Assembly: GCA_015490715.1 (NCBI GenBank)
Contig: WFXH01000080.1
Location: 1-64,000, forward strand
DNA: 64,000 bases
From: Saprospiraceae bacterium
GTDB taxonomy: Bacteria > Bacteroidota > Bacteroidia > Chitinophagales > Saprospiraceae
Direction: 5' to 3'
The translations under genes and the position numbers were made by a program. Below, in pieces: positions 36,701-45,650 of the stretch. The stretch's first letter is position 1, and every line of letters starts with the position of its first letter. Below the pieces are notes generated by a model. That model made no database searches. It was not told the origin of the DNA and worked only from the letters and a program-made list of their open reading frames with translations.

Positions 36701-37900
36701 ACCAATCCGTCGGGCGATGGCGTACAGGGGGCTTTGGTCGACATACAGGTGAGTAATATGCCTACTGTGGTGACGGATCCCACGGGTAAATATGCGTTTC
36801 CGAAGATGCCGCTGGGCGGCTCCTACGAGGTCGTACCCCACAAAGAAAGTCGATTCCTCACCGGAGTCACCACCAGAGACTTGATCGTGATCAACAACCA
36901 CATCTTGGGCATTCAGACATTTAATTCGCCGTATCTCTACATCGCTGCTGACGCCAACGAGGACGACCGCGTGTCGGGTGCGGACATCGTCGTCTTGCGC
37001 AATCTCATCCTCGGTAGAATACGGAAGCTGCCCAAGGGCCGAAGCTGGCGTTTTGTGGACAAGGCTTATACCTTCCCCAATCCGCATAAGCCGTGGAATT
37101 TCCCCGAAACTTATCACCTGGATCCCTTCAACAGGGATATGCCCAACGTCGATTTTATCGGTATTAAAATAGGTGATGTGAGCGGGGATGCTGGAGCAAA
37201 CGGAAAGGCAACGGGCTCTTCGACAAGGTCTCAACGCACGATTTCATTGGTTGTTGAAAATCGCGTCTTGCGCGAAGGGGATGAAGTTGCCATCGACGTG
37301 CGGGCAGCGGAGGATATCCAACTCACTGGATTGCAGTGGTCAGCGGCGATAGACAACGCGTTGGCACAATTTGTCGACATCGTTTCCGGGCGCATACCGC
37401 TTAGTGAGGAGCACTTCGCCGTCCACACGAACGGATTGCGCATGAGTTGGCATGATCACAGAGGGTTGAGTGTACGTAAAGGTGATGTGTTGTTTACCAT
37501 ACATCTACGGGTACGGAAGGGAGATGTACTGGTCAGCGACATTCTCAGCCTGGATGAAAGCGCTATTGCTGCGGAGCTGTACGATACCCAGCTTAAGACA
37601 TTTAAGTTGCGCATCGAGTATGTGTATTCGCAAGCAGACCAATACGCGCTGTATCAAAACGTGCCGAATCCATTTGAGAAATCAACCATCATACGCTTTA
37701 GCGTACCCGAACCGACCAATGCTGTGTTGACCATCTACGACGTCAATGGCAAAGTCGTATTGGTCAAAGAAGTAGCTGCAGAAAAGGGCATCAATGCCGT
37801 AGAAATCAAAGCGAGTGAACTGACCAGTGAGGGATTGCTGTACTATCGATTGAATGCGGGACACTTTACGGCTACACGTAAGATGCTCTTCATAAGGTAG
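33728..37900 (+). CDS. Giant HYR/dockerin-like T9SS cargo protein (paralog 1)
   Basis: 1,390 residues. Signal peptide (LLTWLSLLGLALWWRPAEVAAQ), then many Cys-rich beta-sandwich repeats with HYR-like beginnings (DKLPPTIQCNADT, DTTPPVITCPGDITV, DKTPPVAVCLRNTTV, DKQPPTIVAPNDIVV). Near residue 990 a carboxypeptidase-regulatory-like domain (GLITNPSGDGVQGALVDIQV) is followed by a dockerin-like Ca-binding stretch (IAADANEDDRVSGADIVVLR, about 1075; IKIGDVSGDAG). A cohesin-like region follows (about 1170-1300), then a type A T9SS sorting domain (YALYQNVPNPFEKSTIIRF to the terminal KMLFIR). Expected on the cell surface or in matrix. A paralog of the same architecture lies at 41471-45580. Confidence 0.85.
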   Translation: MMHMNVSNCKMSGLLTWLSLLGLALWWRPAEVAAQCSLACQDIQVSLDEDCEVQITPDMVLVKPDSTCPGGTFTVTLSINGVPLTPPDIINGSHIGKMVIATVEETGTGNKCWAKITVEDKLPPTIQCNADTFYCYQAYNPDLLKPTVTDNCTSTDEITLVLVDERIVPKDCDFVDSVIKVIYRDYYAVDKYGNSSAVCTDTIALKRVPFDSIKPPLNWLDSVLIFIDTFSNDTSAIRCEDFQRMEKLPSGAPHWRYTGVPTTPDGYPLFPFDAYCNLTTTFTDVYQGVVGCTEKWLRIWTIQELFCDTIRDKVITQVIHISDTTPPVITCPGDITVTTAGGNTCVGNVWLPVPQAYDSCRGNNITIDVVYPGGFIHDMKAPTLVQLPAGMHTVTYRVYDAVGTSGCYNVDSCSIKVTVLDKTPPVAVCLRNTTVSLTYDSVVRVYANVFDNGSYDDCCLDSMEVMRMDRGVPCGQNVGWRPYVEFCCADVGTTVMVNFRVWDCNGNSNTCMVEVEVQDKQPPTIVAPNDIVVPCTYKFEIDSLSKYFGTVVTNKYSRQKYTLYGPFATATDQDLGGCDLVVEVDYNVGPNKIIDVNGIYPCVNDILVHENPALNTTMFLDGYAHDNCNVVVTERFRDYRDQCGSGVIERIFTATDPANGSVSDTQYIYFYNPQPFDSTNIIYPVDQTLYNCVDPYNIDTAISGVPKFLMENECNLVGWDYEDQVFKFFNSPGEACAKVVRTWKVIDWCQRDPHGNVRIWQHQQIIKIIDRVDPVFTQLPPADTMYCSYDTLCQNGPVKMTASASDNCTPGNEMYWEYHIDFGCNGTYEVLRSGTGDTVVIDTMLPLGKHCIVFVFEDRCGNRITRTRTFSVVNCKAPSPYCKNGLVVDLMPIDRNGDGTADWGMIEVWANDFDLGSSGACGNPVVLSFSPDTTDKSRVYDCDSLGQRDVQIFVTDKITGNQSSCRTFIIVQDNNNVCPSPLQQGQVAGLITNPSGDGVQGALVDIQVSNMPTVVTDPTGKYAFPKMPLGGSYEVVPHKESRFLTGVTTRDLIVINNHILGIQTFNSPYLYIAADANEDDRVSGADIVVLRNLILGRIRKLPKGRSWRFVDKAYTFPNPHKPWNFPETYHLDPFNRDMPNVDFIGIKIGDVSGDAGANGKATGSSTRSQRTISLVVENRVLREGDEVAIDVRAAEDIQLTGLQWSAAIDNALAQFVDIVSGRIPLSEEHFAVHTNGLRMSWHDHRGLSVRKGDVLFTIHLRVRKGDVLVSDILSLDESAIAAELYDTQLKTFKLRIEYVYSQADQYALYQNVPNPFEKSTIIRFSVPEPTNAVLTIYDVNGKVVLVKEVAAEKGINAVEIKASELTSEGLLYYRLNAGHFTATRKMLFIR

Positions 37901-37942
37901 ACCATCATCGCTTTGTTCTAAGGAGTTTAAGTTTTCAGGCAG

Positions 37943-37978
37943 TGCCTTCCTCCGCACAAGGTGGGGGAAGGCATTTTT
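37943..37978 (+). terminator. Rho-independent terminator
   Basis: TGCCTTCC (37943-37950) pairs with GGAAGGCA (37966-37973), extended by CC/GG, followed by five Ts. It ends the paralog-1 transcript. Confidence 0.8.
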
Positions 37979-38033
37979 CGTTGGTTGAACCATTTTATAC
38001 CCAAAATCCTTAATAGGATAAACAGGGGGTACT

Positions 38034-38453
38034 GTGACAGTGAAGGGGCGCATACTTGCAATTGATTATGGCGAAAAGCGCACGGGGATCGCGGTGTCGG
38101 ATCCCTTGCAAGTGATGGGCTATCCCTTGACGACTGTGGCTACCGATGCGTTGATGGACTTTTTAAAAGAGTATATCTCTGCGGAAGATGTGCGGCATAT
38201 TCTCATAGGTCATCCCGAATTGGACGATCCGCAGAAGAGTCCCTTAGCGAGCCAGTTGGAGAGATTGAGGCAAAAGATCGTGGAGGAGTTTCCCGACCTC
38301 ACTGTCGAATTTGTCGACGAAACGCTGAGCTCACGAGAAGCGGTGCAGACCTTAGTACAGGCGGGCATTAAAAAGCAAAAACGAAGGAAAAAAGAGACAG
38401 TCGATACGATGAGTGCCGCCGTCATCCTACAACGATATTTGGGCAATATCTAA
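38034..38453 (+). CDS. ruvX: Holliday-junction resolvase-like RuvX/YqgF
   Basis: 139 residues with a GTG start. RNase-H-fold motifs of the YqgF family: LAIDYGEKRTGIAVSDP (first Asp), VEFVDETLSSREA (Glu) and TVDTMSAAVILQRYL (last Asp). It has been implicated in 16S rRNA 5'-end maturation and possibly recombination. It is 3 bp upstream of def, forming a small operon. Confidence 0.93.
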   Translation: MTVKGRILAIDYGEKRTGIAVSDPLQVMGYPLTTVATDALMDFLKEYISAEDVRHILIGHPELDDPQKSPLASQLERLRQKIVEEFPDLTVEFVDETLSSREAVQTLVQAGIKKQKRRKKETVDTMSAAVILQRYLGNI

Positions 38454-38456
38454 ACT

Positions 38457-38999
38457 ATGATACTTCCTATTTATGCGTACGGACATACGGTATTGCGGCG
38501 AAGGGCAGAAGAAATGCCCTTACGAGGAGAAGAGCTGCAACAGTTTATAGCAGACATGTGGGAGACGATGTACAATGCCAGCGGCATTGGCTTGGCTGCT
38601 CCGCAAGTGGGAAAGTCGTGGAGGCTCTTTGTGATCGATACACTGCAAGCCTCGGAAGATGCCGATGGGCTCAAGGGTGTCTTTATCCATCCCGAGATTG
38701 TAGAGACCTCAGCAGAGGAGGTCGAATACGAAGAGGGGTGTCTGAGCATTCCCGATGTGTACGGCTCGGTATTGCGGCCCCAGCGCGTGCGCCTTCGGTA
38801 TATGGATGAGCATCTGCAGTGGCACGAGCGCGACTTTGATGGCGTGGCTGCGCGCGTCATCCAGCATGAATACGATCATCTGGAGGGGAGGCTGTTTACG
38901 GATTTGCTCAAGCCCCTCAAGCGCGCACGGATACAGAAAAAACTCGATGCCATCCGCAAGGGAAAGGTAAAGACGCGTTATCCCATGATCTTCCCATAA
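38457..38999 (+). CDS. def: Peptide deformylase
   Basis: 180 residues. All three metal-site motifs are intact: GIGLAAPQVG (about residue 43), EEGCLSIPDVYG (Cys near 98) and QHEYDHLEG (His, Glu near 140). It removes the formyl group from nascent proteins. The ATG follows the ruvX stop by 3 bp. Confidence 0.97.
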   Translation: MILPIYAYGHTVLRRRAEEMPLRGEELQQFIADMWETMYNASGIGLAAPQVGKSWRLFVIDTLQASEDADGLKGVFIHPEIVETSAEEVEYEEGCLSIPDVYGSVLRPQRVRLRYMDEHLQWHERDFDGVAARVIQHEYDHLEGRLFTDLLKPLKRARIQKKLDAIRKGKVKTRYPMIFP

Positions 39000-39013
39000 G
39001 ACCTTGTGGCGTT

Positions 39014-39640
39014 CTATTTCCTACCAAAGTCGGCGGGTATTTCTCCCCATGCTTCGGTGTTCCACTTGAGCACGGGATTGGTTGGGCGATGCTGGTTGAG
39101 CCATTTTTGGGCGGCTATGAGTAGTTTTCGAAGCTGGGGTGATGTAGAGGTATCGATTTTTGTGTTGATCTTTTTGCGCTGATACCACTGGATGGCGGTG
39201 TGGGAGTCGGAATAGATTGGTGTGGTGGTGTCGCCGCGTCGTCGGAGGATATCCAATGCCTTGATGATGGCGAGGATTTCGGCGATGTTGTTGGTGCCGC
39301 CTTTGATGGGACCGAAGTGGTAGATTTCTTCTCCTGTAGCGGTATCGACAATGCGAAATTCCATTGCACCGGGGTTGCCACTGCAGGCCCCATCGACCGA
39401 CCAACTGGGCAAGATGGGCCCGCCTTCTGAAGGTTTTGGAAGGCTCTTTTGGCGTTCGGAGTGTTTGGGAGGGCCCTCATCAAATGCGCGTTTGGCCTCT
39501 TGAAGGGATTCATACGCTTTATAGCGCGCATTGGGGTATCCATGGATTTGCTCCTTGCACTCCTCCCAGGAGTGGTAGATGCCGGGAGTACGGCCCTGCC
39601 ATACGACGTAGTACTTCTTTTTAGCTCTTTTGGAAGGCAT
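39014..39640 (-). CDS. rnhA: Ribonuclease HI with RNH1N (viroplasmin-like) domain
   Basis: 208 residues. The N-terminal RNA-DNA-hybrid-binding domain (KYYVVWQGRTPGIYHSWEE, YPNARYKAYESLQEAKRAF) is joined by a short linker to an RNase HI domain with catalytic SVDGACSGNPG (Asp), NNIAEILAIIKAL (Glu), YSDSHTAIQW (Asp) and a C-terminal WGEIPADFGRK (Asp). It removes RNA from hybrids. Its start overlaps the end of the upstream glycosyltransferase gene by 20 bp, indicating coupling; its 3' end converges on def. Confidence 0.94.
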   Translation of the reverse strand: MPSKRAKKKYYVVWQGRTPGIYHSWEECKEQIHGYPNARYKAYESLQEAKRAFDEGPPKHSERQKSLPKPSEGGPILPSWSVDGACSGNPGAMEFRIVDTATGEEIYHFGPIKGGTNNIAEILAIIKALDILRRRGDTTTPIYSDSHTAIQWYQRKKINTKIDTSTSPQLRKLLIAAQKWLNQHRPTNPVLKWNTEAWGEIPADFGRK

Positions 39641-40229
39641 GATTGTGGAGATATTGCTGCCAATCTTCCCAGGTGTCGATATCGGAGAGTGTGCGAAGGA
39701 GATGGGGTTTGATCGATAGGTCTTTGAGTCGACGCTTGGTGACGTCTAAGACCTGAGATGTACTCCATGGCACATCTTCGAAGAGCTCGGTTAGGGGTGC
39801 GCAGTGGGATTGTACGCCGATGAGGTAATAGCCTCCGTCGGTAGAGGGGCCGATGACCACGGGCGACTCGCGGAGGTGTTGGAAGGCTTCGTCGACTATG
39901 GATGCGTTGAGGTAGGGGCAATCCACACCGATGAGTACGCAGCGGGAGTGGGATTGGCAGCATTCGAGGAGGGCGTTGCGCATGCGCTGGCCGAGGTCGT
40001 CACCGCGCTGTAGCTTGATGGAAAGATCGTGAGCGCGTGGATGAGGAAAGGGAAGGGCATCGGTGTAGAGCACGACATCTGCGCGGCAGTGGTGGATCCA
40101 ATCGAAAGTAATATCGAGCAGTCGATCGTAGATTTGGCGTGCGCGTTGGGTGCCGTATTGTCGAGCTATACGTGTCTTGACAGGGGAGTGGTGGGGATTT
40201 TTAGCGAAGACGATGAGGAGATTGGACAT
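39621..40229 (-). CDS. TIGR04282-family glycosyltransferase (DUF2064)
   Basis: 202 residues. LLIVFAKNPHHSPVKTRIAR at the start, LQRGDDLGQRMRNAL, VLIGVDCPYLN and VVIGPSTDGGYYLIGVQ are the signature segments of the TIGR04282 nucleotide-sugar-transferase-like (GT-A) family. The acceptor is unknown. It is the first of a two-gene minus-strand unit with rnhA and lies just downstream of the tRNA cluster. Confidence 0.88.
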   Translation of the reverse strand: MSNLLIVFAKNPHHSPVKTRIARQYGTQRARQIYDRLLDITFDWIHHCRADVVLYTDALPFPHPRAHDLSIKLQRGDDLGQRMRNALLECCQSHSRCVLIGVDCPYLNASIVDEAFQHLRESPVVIGPSTDGGYYLIGVQSHCAPLTELFEDVPWSTSQVLDVTKRRLKDLSIKPHLLRTLSDIDTWEDWQQYLHNHAFQKS

Positions 40230-40252
40230 GGAGAGTAGAGCACTGCGGTATT

Positions 40253-40330
<78 letters not shown>

Positions 40331-40342
40331 AAAAAAATTATA

Positions 40343-40419
40343 TGGTCGGGATGACAGGATTTGAACCTGCGACCACTCGCCCCCCAGACGAGTACTCTAC
40401 CGGACTGAGCTACATCCCG
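40343..40419 (-). tRNA. tRNA-Pro (anticodon GGG)
   Basis: Acceptor CGGGATG/CATCCCG, D arm GCTC/GAGT, anticodon arm CTCGT-CTGGGGG-GCGAG (one T-G wobble pair; anticodon GGG), T arm GCAGG-TTCAAAT-CCTGT and encoded CCA. It shares acceptor and most of the T arm with the neighbouring tRNA-Pro(CGG), suggesting an old duplication. An alternative fold with a 9-nt anticodon loop is possible but unlikely. Confidence 0.92.
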
Positions 40420-40435
40420 AGCCATATAATTTGGG

Positions 40436-40510
40436 TGGGTAATACAGGATTCGAACCTGTGACCTCTGCCCTGTCAAGGCAGCGCTCTAAACCAACTGAG
40501 CTAATTACCC
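40436..40510 (-). tRNA. tRNA-Val (anticodon GAC)
   Basis: Acceptor GGGTAAT/ATTACCC, D arm GCTC/GAGC, anticodon arm CTGCC-TTGACAG-GGCAG (anticodon GAC), T arm ACAGG-TTCGAAT-CCTGT. The 3' end reads ACCC, so CCA is not encoded, unlike in the two proline tRNAs next to it. Confidence 0.95.
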
Positions 40511-40602
40511 ACTTGCCATTTCTTTAAACGAAAACGACGCAAACTCGTTTTGCGTTCGGACCGCAAAATTAATAAAAATGCCCTGCACCGTAAAAAATAT
40601 AG

Positions 40603-40610
40603 TAGCTTTG
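40603..40610 (+). promoter_or_regulatory. -7 element of udk
   Basis: TAGCTTTG, 23 bp before the udk ATG, matches TAnnTTTG. The region is shared with the divergently transcribed tRNA cluster. Confidence 0.5.
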
Positions 40611-40633
40611 TCGGTGCTTAGTCGCCAGGTGCT

Positions 40634-41275
40634 ATGGATAGGGAGCAGCGTCCGCTCGTCATCGGTATATCGGGAGGCTCGGGCTCGGGCAAAACCACTT
40701 TCGTACGGCGTTTGCGCCAGCTCTTCGACGAAGAGGAGTTGTGTATCCTTTCGTTGGACAATTACTACAAGCCAAGGGAAGAGCAGCAGTGCGATGCAGA
40801 GGGCGTCAAAAACTTCGACCTGCCCGAATCGTTTCGCCGTGAGGATTTCCTCAGGGATGTCCGCAAGCTCCTCCGTGGTGAGACAATTGAGATTCAAGAG
40901 TATCGGTACAATCAGCCGGGGCCGAAGAAAATCTTACACATACGTCCTGCACCAGTACTCGTAGTAGAGGGGCTCTACGCCTTGTACTTTCTCACGCAGG
41001 CGGGTCTTTGTGATCTACAGGTGTTTATCCATGCCCATCCCGTGTCGAAGCTCGTGCGGCGCGTGCGCCGCGATCGGATTGAGCGCAATTACCCCGTCGA
41101 AGATGTACTCTATCGCTATGAGCGCCATGTGTTTCCCGCGTATCGGGCCTATATCGCTCCGTTTCGCGATGTGGCCGATATAGTCATCAACAATACGGAG
41201 CATTTCGAAGGGGGGCTGCGCATCTTGTCGGGCTTCATTCGCCATTACCTGGAGGGTCTTTCTACGCAAGGTTGA
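40634..41275 (+). CDS. udk: Uridine kinase
   Basis: 213 residues. P-loop GISGGSGSGKTTF (about residues 11-23), LSLDNYYKPREEQQ (substrate region), NFDLPESF, YRYNQPGPKK, VLVVEGLYALYF and RRVRRDRIERNYPVEDVLYR. Phosphorylates uridine and cytidine for nucleotide salvage. It stands alone between the tRNA cluster and the second giant secreted-protein gene. Confidence 0.95.
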   Translation: MDREQRPLVIGISGGSGSGKTTFVRRLRQLFDEEELCILSLDNYYKPREEQQCDAEGVKNFDLPESFRREDFLRDVRKLLRGETIEIQEYRYNQPGPKKILHIRPAPVLVVEGLYALYFLTQAGLCDLQVFIHAHPVSKLVRRVRRDRIERNYPVEDVLYRYERHVFPAYRAYIAPFRDVADIVINNTEHFEGGLRILSGFIRHYLEGLSTQG

Positions 41276-41318
41276 GTGCTTCCAAGGGGATAGACTTAGA
41301 CATCTGGAAAATTTCGAG

Positions 41319-41334
41319 GGTATGAAATGGTGGG
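41319..41334 (+). repeat. Copy of dispersed motif GGTATGAAATSGTGG
   Basis: GGTATGAAATGGTGGG between udk and the second giant gene. It opens the short frame MKWWASTI. Downstream, AAGGAGG at 41371-41377 is a strong Shine-Dalgarno match not followed by a convincing gene. Confidence 0.45.
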
Positions 41335-41470
41335 CGAGTACGATTTAATACACAGAAAAACAAATATTTAAGGAGGAGAACGCCTGCGGTGCCCCCATCG
41401 AATTTATGGATTAGGAAAAATTGGTATGTGTTTTGCATCCCCTAAGGGTGTATTGTAAAAAAAGTTGAAT

Positions 41471-44400
41471 ATGATGCTATTCAAGACCGGTTATCTTCGT
41501 GGACATGGGATGGGCACCTATAGGAGTCCTTCGGTCGTTGGAGCCGTACTCGCCACGTGGATGGTATTTATACTGTCCTGGAATAGTGGGTGGGCCCAAA
41601 GGCCGGATTTGTCGTGTAACGACAGCATTCAGGTGTCGCTGGCGCAAAACGGCATTGCCGTGTTTACCATCGATATGGCTGTGGAGGGCGCCATCGATAC
41701 GTTGTGCTGGGATCTCATCGTCAAGGATCAAAACGGCAATGTCTTGCCAGGGGATACCCTTACCTGTGCCCATATTGGTCAGATCATGACCTTTGAGGTG
41801 CACGATACCTGTACGGGCAATTCGTGTTGGGGAAACTTTTGGGTAGAAGACAAGTACATCGAACCACTTCTATGTGGCAATGATACGGTGCGCTGTACGG
41901 ACGATATCAGTCCCGACAGTTTGGGATTTCCCCTTCCGCCAGGGGCAGTCATCGATAGTGTGTTGCCCGATGGAGTGCACTTTTTAGTAGATCACTACGA
42001 CTCGTGTGGATTGGTGCGCCTGTGGTATGAAGATACCGAGGTGCTGCCCTTTGATTGTGACGTACCCTATAAGGTGATTGTGCGCAAGTGGAAGGCCGTC
42101 GATCCGTCGGGCAATATGACCATGTGTACGGATAGCATCTTTATACATTTACCCAATTTGGTGGAAGATACGGTGTATTTGCGCGATACGGTCTTTTGGT
42201 GCGATGATACCAGCTGGGTTTCCCTACCCAACGGCAATCCCTCACCGGAGTCGACGGGGTGGCCCATCGTGCCGGAGTGTGCGACCATCGCTGTTGAGTT
42301 TTCCGATCAAGTGTATGAAATCTGTGGGGCAACCAAGAAGATATTGCGCAAGTGGACGTTGGTCGACTGGTGTGTACGACCGGGCAGCGTCAACGACTCT
42401 TTGCCGCGGGTGATCAGTTTTTATCAGCGCATCAAAATCCTCGACGACAAGCCACCCATTGTCTACTGCCCGACGACGCATGATGTGCGCGATACCATTG
42501 GCATGAAATATTACGACTGCAGCGGTGATTACGTATTGCCTGTACCGGAAGACTTTGATCCAGCGACCGGCATTGTGGATTCGACGAAGGTGTATGTGTT
42601 ATCCGAGTGTTCGGGGTGGAGGTATCGAGTGCGTCACATCCAGCCTGCCAGCCCGGAGGATTGCACACCCTCGGGTAGTGGAGGGACCTATTTGGGAGGA
42701 TGGCGTCGTGCAGGCGACCGACCTTTTGTGGCTCGCAATCTCGGCCCCGGATGCCATTGGTTTTACTACGAATTTGAAGACGAGTGTGGCAATACTGCGG
42801 AATGCGCTTTCGATGTGGTTGTCGTCGATGATTTGGCTCCCTTGGCCGTATGTGATGAGCACACCGTGGTGACGCTCAACCTCGACGGCAAGGGCAAGAT
42901 CTATGCGCGATCGATCGACGATGGCTCGGTAGACAACTGCATGTTGGACACCATGCTCGTGCGTCGCATGGATTGGGGAGAGCCGTGTGGACAGCGCGAT
43001 TCGGTGTTCCGCGACTTTGTCGAGTTTTGCTGTGCCGATGTCGGTAAGGATATCATCGTAGAGTTTGTCGTCTACGACAAAAACGGCAACTCTGCGCTCT
43101 GCATGTCTACCGTCCATGTACAAGACAAAGAGCCGCCCAAGGTGGTTCCACCGGATGACCTCACCATTGATTGTCGTATCGATTTTGATACGACTGATTT
43201 AAATGCGGTATTTGGCAAGATCGCACTTAGCGAAGACGAGCGCGAGGATATCGTGATCGGAGGTCGGGTCTATGGCCGGGACGGATTGGCGTTGGATAAT
43301 TGCGGTATCGATACGATTATCGAAACGGTGGAATACGATTTGACCTGCGGGACGGGTACGATCAAGCGCACCTTTGATGTGTACGACCATCAGGGGTGGA
43401 AGGTCACGGTGATGCAAGTCATCACGATAGGCGATCGCGATCCCTTTGATGTGCGGGATATCCGCTGGCCGCCCAATTACACCTCGCGTCCGCTGTATAC
43501 CAATTGTCGCAACGGTGTCAACACGGATCCCGACTATACGGGTTGGCCGACTTATCGCAATCGCGAATGTGCTCAGATTGGTGTCAACTACAAAGACCGA
43601 TATTTCTACGGAATCAGTGATGCGTGTTATAAAATCGAGCGCACGTGGACGGTCATCGACTGGTGTCAGTTCAACAAAGATCGCCAGAGTGGCATCTGGG
43701 AGCACAAACAGGTGATCAAGGTCATCAATGTCAACCCGCCGGAATTTGTCGGCAATACCTGTCGGGATACGGTGATTTGCGATAGCAACGCCGTATTGGT
43801 CGATGACGTGTGTTCTGGGTACATTCAATTGGTCGGTGAGGCAGAAGACGATTGTACGGATGCCGACAGATTGCAGTGGAAATACCGCCTCGACATCGGA
43901 AATACCGGCACATGGAGTGACTGGGTGCATGGCAACGACGCTTCTGGCCGTTATCCGTTAGGTACGCACCGCATCGAATGGAGTGTCACCGACGGCTGCG
44001 GCAATGAGTCGACGTGTATTAAGACCTTTGAGTTGAAAGACTGCAAGAAGCCCACCCCCGTGTGTCGCGATGCCGTAGTGATCGTCATCATGCCCTCCAG
44101 CGGCAGTGTGGAAGTGTGGGCCAAAGATTTCAACCTGAAGAGCTTCGACAACTGCACGGCTGCAGAAGATCTCGTGTTCAGCTTTACTGAAGACGGCGAC
44201 TCGCTGGTGCGCGTCTTCACTTGCGATGATCTGATGGGGCAAAAGAGCAGAGACATACCCGTAGAGATGTGGGTCATCGACGAGGCTGGTAATCGCGATA
44301 AGTGTGACGTCGTACTGCGCTTGCAAGACAACGACAACGCGTGCGATCGCAATGGCAACAACGTGTACGTCAGCATTACGGGTATCCTCAAGCGCGTCGA

Positions 44401-45580
44401 CGAACAACAATTCGCAACAGCCGATATCGAGCTATACGATGGCAACAACCAACTCATCGCTCTGCTCAACGATCAACAGGGGTCGTATACCCTGTCTCCC
44501 ATCCGAACGGGCTCGCTGTACACGATGAAGGTACACTACAACAAGAGGCCTCTCGAGGGCGTCACCACTTTAGACCTTATCCATATCCACAACCATATAT
44601 TGGGAAGGGTGCCCTTTAGCCACGGATGGCAATATGTAGCAGCTGATGCCAACGGATCGGGCGATGTAACCGTTGGGGATATCGGCGTACTGAGGGCACT
44701 GATCCTGGGTAAAATCAGGACCATAAAGGGTAGTCCCTCGTGGAAATTCTATCCCGAAGGCATCGACTTCGACAATCCACAACAGCGAAATGCGCCATAC
44801 GGCGAGTTGGTCATACGGGATCTGCAACACAATCTGCACGATGTCAACTGGATTGGCGTAAAAGTTGGCGACGTATCGGGGACGATCAATCTCGACGGCG
44901 GCCAAGCAAACCGTCTGAACAGACAGCTCAAGACCAACTGGATTGAAAATGCCGACGGCAGCTGGACGCTCGAGCTCCTCGCCATGGAAAACTTCCCCAT
45001 CCACACCGCACAGTTTACGCTCACCTACGACGAACAGGCACAGCTGCTCGAAATGTCGAGCCCCGTATTGGATATTGATGCGCAGGAAAACTACGTCGTC
45101 CACCCGGGTACGGTGTTGTTTAGCTGGTACGATGTGGATGGCGTTGCCATTACAAAAGGCGAAGCGGTGTTGAAGCTACACTTCCAATCCAAGCCGCAAA
45201 CCGTGGAGATGAACTCCAGCGTCATCGACAACGAATGGCTCATCGACGAAAACATCTGCGAGGTACAGCTCACCAGCGGTACCCTTACTTCGGCCGAGGA
45301 TACCGGCGAACAAGGGCGGTATGCCTTGTTGCAGAATATCCCAAACCCGTTCCGCGGAGTGACCATCATACCATTCGAATTGCCTCGCGCTGAAAAGGTC
45401 ACTTTGACCTTCCGCGACATGCAGGGTAAGGTGATTCTCACGCGCACAATCCACGGGGTGAAGGGATTAAACCGCATAGAAATCCTCGAATCCGATCTGG
45501 CCAAGGGTGGTACCGTCCTATTGTATGAAATGAAGACGCCCAACTTCACCCAGGTGCGCAAGATGGTCATCGCCCGATAA
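41471..45580 (+). CDS. Giant HYR/dockerin-like T9SS cargo protein (paralog 2)
   Basis: 1,369 residues from ATG 41471. The signal region (SVVGAVLATWMVFILSWNSGWAQ) may begin at a later Met (41510). The order matches paralog 1: an N-terminal domain (CNDSIQVSLAQNG; CWGNFWVEDK), HYR-like Cys-rich repeats (DDKPPIVYCPTTHDV, DDLAPLAVCDEHTVV, DKEPPKVVPPDDLTI), the shared phrase GEPCGQRDSVF..EFCCADVG, a regulatory-like domain (about 965), a dockerin-like stretch (VAADANGSGDVTVGDIGVLR, about 1055; VKVGDVSGTIN), a cohesin-like region and a type A T9SS sorting domain (YALLQNIPNPFRGVTIIPF to KMVIAR). The two genes clearly arose by duplication but are now diverged at DNA level. Confidence 0.85.
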   Translation: MMLFKTGYLRGHGMGTYRSPSVVGAVLATWMVFILSWNSGWAQRPDLSCNDSIQVSLAQNGIAVFTIDMAVEGAIDTLCWDLIVKDQNGNVLPGDTLTCAHIGQIMTFEVHDTCTGNSCWGNFWVEDKYIEPLLCGNDTVRCTDDISPDSLGFPLPPGAVIDSVLPDGVHFLVDHYDSCGLVRLWYEDTEVLPFDCDVPYKVIVRKWKAVDPSGNMTMCTDSIFIHLPNLVEDTVYLRDTVFWCDDTSWVSLPNGNPSPESTGWPIVPECATIAVEFSDQVYEICGATKKILRKWTLVDWCVRPGSVNDSLPRVISFYQRIKILDDKPPIVYCPTTHDVRDTIGMKYYDCSGDYVLPVPEDFDPATGIVDSTKVYVLSECSGWRYRVRHIQPASPEDCTPSGSGGTYLGGWRRAGDRPFVARNLGPGCHWFYYEFEDECGNTAECAFDVVVVDDLAPLAVCDEHTVVTLNLDGKGKIYARSIDDGSVDNCMLDTMLVRRMDWGEPCGQRDSVFRDFVEFCCADVGKDIIVEFVVYDKNGNSALCMSTVHVQDKEPPKVVPPDDLTIDCRIDFDTTDLNAVFGKIALSEDEREDIVIGGRVYGRDGLALDNCGIDTIIETVEYDLTCGTGTIKRTFDVYDHQGWKVTVMQVITIGDRDPFDVRDIRWPPNYTSRPLYTNCRNGVNTDPDYTGWPTYRNRECAQIGVNYKDRYFYGISDACYKIERTWTVIDWCQFNKDRQSGIWEHKQVIKVINVNPPEFVGNTCRDTVICDSNAVLVDDVCSGYIQLVGEAEDDCTDADRLQWKYRLDIGNTGTWSDWVHGNDASGRYPLGTHRIEWSVTDGCGNESTCIKTFELKDCKKPTPVCRDAVVIVIMPSSGSVEVWAKDFNLKSFDNCTAAEDLVFSFTEDGDSLVRVFTCDDLMGQKSRDIPVEMWVIDEAGNRDKCDVVLRLQDNDNACDRNGNNVYVSITGILKRVDEQQFATADIELYDGNNQLIALLNDQQGSYTLSPIRTGSLYTMKVHYNKRPLEGVTTLDLIHIHNHILGRVPFSHGWQYVAADANGSGDVTVGDIGVLRALILGKIRTIKGSPSWKFYPEGIDFDNPQQRNAPYGELVIRDLQHNLHDVNWIGVKVGDVSGTINLDGGQANRLNRQLKTNWIENADGSWTLELLAMENFPIHTAQFTLTYDEQAQLLEMSSPVLDIDAQENYVVHPGTVLFSWYDVDGVAITKGEAVLKLHFQSKPQTVEMNSSVIDNEWLIDENICEVQLTSGTLTSAEDTGEQGRYALLQNIPNPFRGVTIIPFELPRAEKVTLTFRDMQGKVILTRTIHGVKGLNRIEILESDLAKGGTVLLYEMKTPNFTQVRKMVIAR

Positions 45581-45603
45581 GATTTGCCTTTGGAATCGCT
45601 TTG

Positions 45604-45648
45604 AATGGAGAGGCTCGTTCCCTATAAGGGGCGAGCCTCTCCATTTTT
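45604..45648 (+). terminator. Strong rho-independent terminator
   Basis: A perfect 14-bp stem, AATGGAGAGGCTCG (45604-45617) with CGAGCCTCTCCATT (45632-45645), a loop that can pair further (CCC/GGG), and a T-run. The symmetric A/T flanks could let it work in both directions. Confidence 0.9.
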
Positions 45649-45650
45649 AG

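Noticed and set aside
38471-38860. 129-codon minus-strand frame across def
   Set aside because: Antisense to peptide deformylase with all catalytic motifs on the plus strand.
41371-41440. AAGGAGG followed by a GTG frame of 18 codons
   Set aside because: Strong anti-SD match but the frame is very short and unconserved as far as I can judge; SD use is rare in this window.
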